Of a stretch of 5,945 bases of DNA, positions 5,460 to 5,945 are shown piece by piece. Under the pieces are notes generated by a model that was not told where the DNA came from, made no database searches, and worked only from the letters and a program-made list of their open reading frames with translations. A program made the translations under genes and the position numbers. The first letter of the stretch is position 1. Each line of letters starts with the position of its first letter. The stretch is from an uncultured Phycisphaerales bacterium (GTDB taxonomy: Bacteria; Planctomycetota; Phycisphaerae; Phycisphaerales; UBA1924): positions 1 through 5,945 of the forward strand of contig CALMQD010000088.1 of assembly GCA_937871415.1 (NCBI GenBank), given 5' to 3'.

Positions 5460-5481
5460 CGGACGCATTTCTCCGCGTCCG
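5460..5481. repeat. Inverted repeat in the citrate synthase/rhomboid intergenic region
   Basis: CGGACGC (5460-5466) and GCGTCCG (5475-5481) are perfect seven-base inverted arms separated by eight bases. The repeat lies just upstream of the candidate citrate synthase -35 and about 120 bases before the divergent rhomboid gene. As both genes are transcribed away from it, it is unlikely to be a terminator and could be a protein-binding site. The remainder of 5482-5599 shows nothing I recognise. Confidence 0.35.
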
Positions 5482-5599
5482 GGCCTGTCGCCACGCCCGA
5501 AGGCCGCGCTCAGTACCATTCCGCGCCCCGCCGTCCCGCCTCCGGCTCGGGGTGATCCACCACGACGCCCGGCCCGGGCGACCGCTTTCCGAGTTGTAC

Positions 5600-5945
5600 A
5601 TGCTCATCCCCCTCGGCACCGACCGCCAATCGATCCGCTCGTCGCTGGTCACGCCGATCCTCGTCGCGCTGAACGTCGTGGTCTTCGGCTGGCAGGCGGT
5701 GACCGAGATCCGGGCGCAGGAGCCGCAGGCGTACTACGAGTTGATCGCGCCCTGGCTGATCCAGCCTCGGGCGCTCGAATGGTACCAGCCGCTCACCTCG
5801 GCCTTCATGCACGCCGGGTTCGTGCACCTGCTGGGGAACATGATCTTCCTGATCGTCTTCGGCCCGCCGATCGAGGATCGGTTCGGGCGGTGGTGGTTCC
5901 TGCTGTTCTATATCGCGGGCGCGTACGCCTCGGGCCTGGCTCACG
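5600..5945 (+). CDS. Rhomboid-family intramembrane serine protease, N-terminal part
   Basis: Rhomboids are multi-pass membrane proteases that cleave substrates within or near the membrane. The 115 residues visible start MLIPLGTD, typical of bacterial rhomboids, followed by a first membrane helix (about 16-34). A loop (about 35-60) leads to QPLTSAFMHAGFVHLLGNMIFLIVFG (63-88), which holds the HxxxN motif (His76, Asn80) that forms the oxyanion hole. Then IEDRFGRWWFLLFYIAGAYASGLAH begins the next helix. The catalytic Ser (GxSG) and His lie beyond the window, so protease activity cannot be confirmed and an inactive homologue is possible. ATG 5600 is preferred; an in-frame TTG at 5594 is an alternative, and no clear ribosome-binding site is seen. 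It is divergent from citrate synthase. The gene is cut by the window edge. Confidence 0.9.
   Translation, partial: MLIPLGTDRQSIRSSLVTPILVALNVVVFGWQAVTEIRAQEPQAYYELIAPWLIQPRALEWYQPLTSAFMHAGFVHLLGNMIFLIVFGPPIEDRFGRWWFLLFYIAGAYASGLAH

Noticed and set aside
5384..5494. N-terminal extension of citrate synthase to 5494
   Set aside because: It would cross the candidate -10 box and add residues absent from short citrate synthases.
5428..5652. Minus-strand frame of 74 codons between citrate synthase and the rhomboid gene
   Set aside because: It overlaps the candidate promoter and the rhomboid start, has no family resemblance and is Arg/Ser-rich as expected by chance.
5510..5944. Minus-strand frame of 144 codons opposite the rhomboid gene
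   Set aside because: Antisense to a clear rhomboid N-terminus with the HxxxN motif; charged low-complexity product.

Overview
This is a GC-rich bacterial chromosome segment with a core-metabolism look. No mobile element, CRISPR array, tRNA or rRNA was seen. The mix of genes fits Planctomycetota, possibly a Phycisphaerae-like lineage: a membrane pyrophosphatase with a signal peptide, a bS21 with a Gly-rich tail, a short citrate synthase, a YacP-like NYN protein, weak Shine-Dalgarno sites and compact spacing. That placement is inference from gene style, not proof.

Layout. The left end (1-714, minus) holds the N-terminal 238 residues of a membrane-bound, ion-pumping pyrophosphatase (hppA) that continues off the window. 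Upstream of it, also on minus, is rpsU (987-1253, ribosomal protein bS21), with a hairpin terminator between the two. A divergent intergenic region then leads to a plus-strand run: a YacP-like NYN-domain predicted ribonuclease (1497-2345), a small DUF3568-like putative lipoprotein whose start is ambiguous (2357-2743), and a DUF433 antitoxin-like protein with no toxin gene beside it (2767-2970).

Convergent to these, on minus, come an Ahr/YjgB-type zinc-dependent NADPH aldehyde reductase (3037-4050) and, upstream of it, citrate synthase (4217-5383). At the right end a rhomboid-family intramembrane protease starts on plus at 5600 and runs off the window, divergent from citrate synthase.

How the genes relate. 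Citrate synthase (TCA cycle entry), the pyrophosphatase (which turns PPi hydrolysis into an ion gradient) and the aldehyde reductase are housekeeping or metabolic functions, but they do not form an obvious single pathway. rpsU and the NYN protein share an intergenic region and are both translation/RNA-related. No gene-free stretch exceeds about 270 bases. The more unusual points are the orphan DUF433 gene, the two -10-like boxes that sit almost on top of start codons (possible leaderless mRNAs), the start region of the small lipoprotein, and small palindromes in the citrate synthase/rhomboid intergenic region. I did not find convincing evidence of a new multi-gene system.
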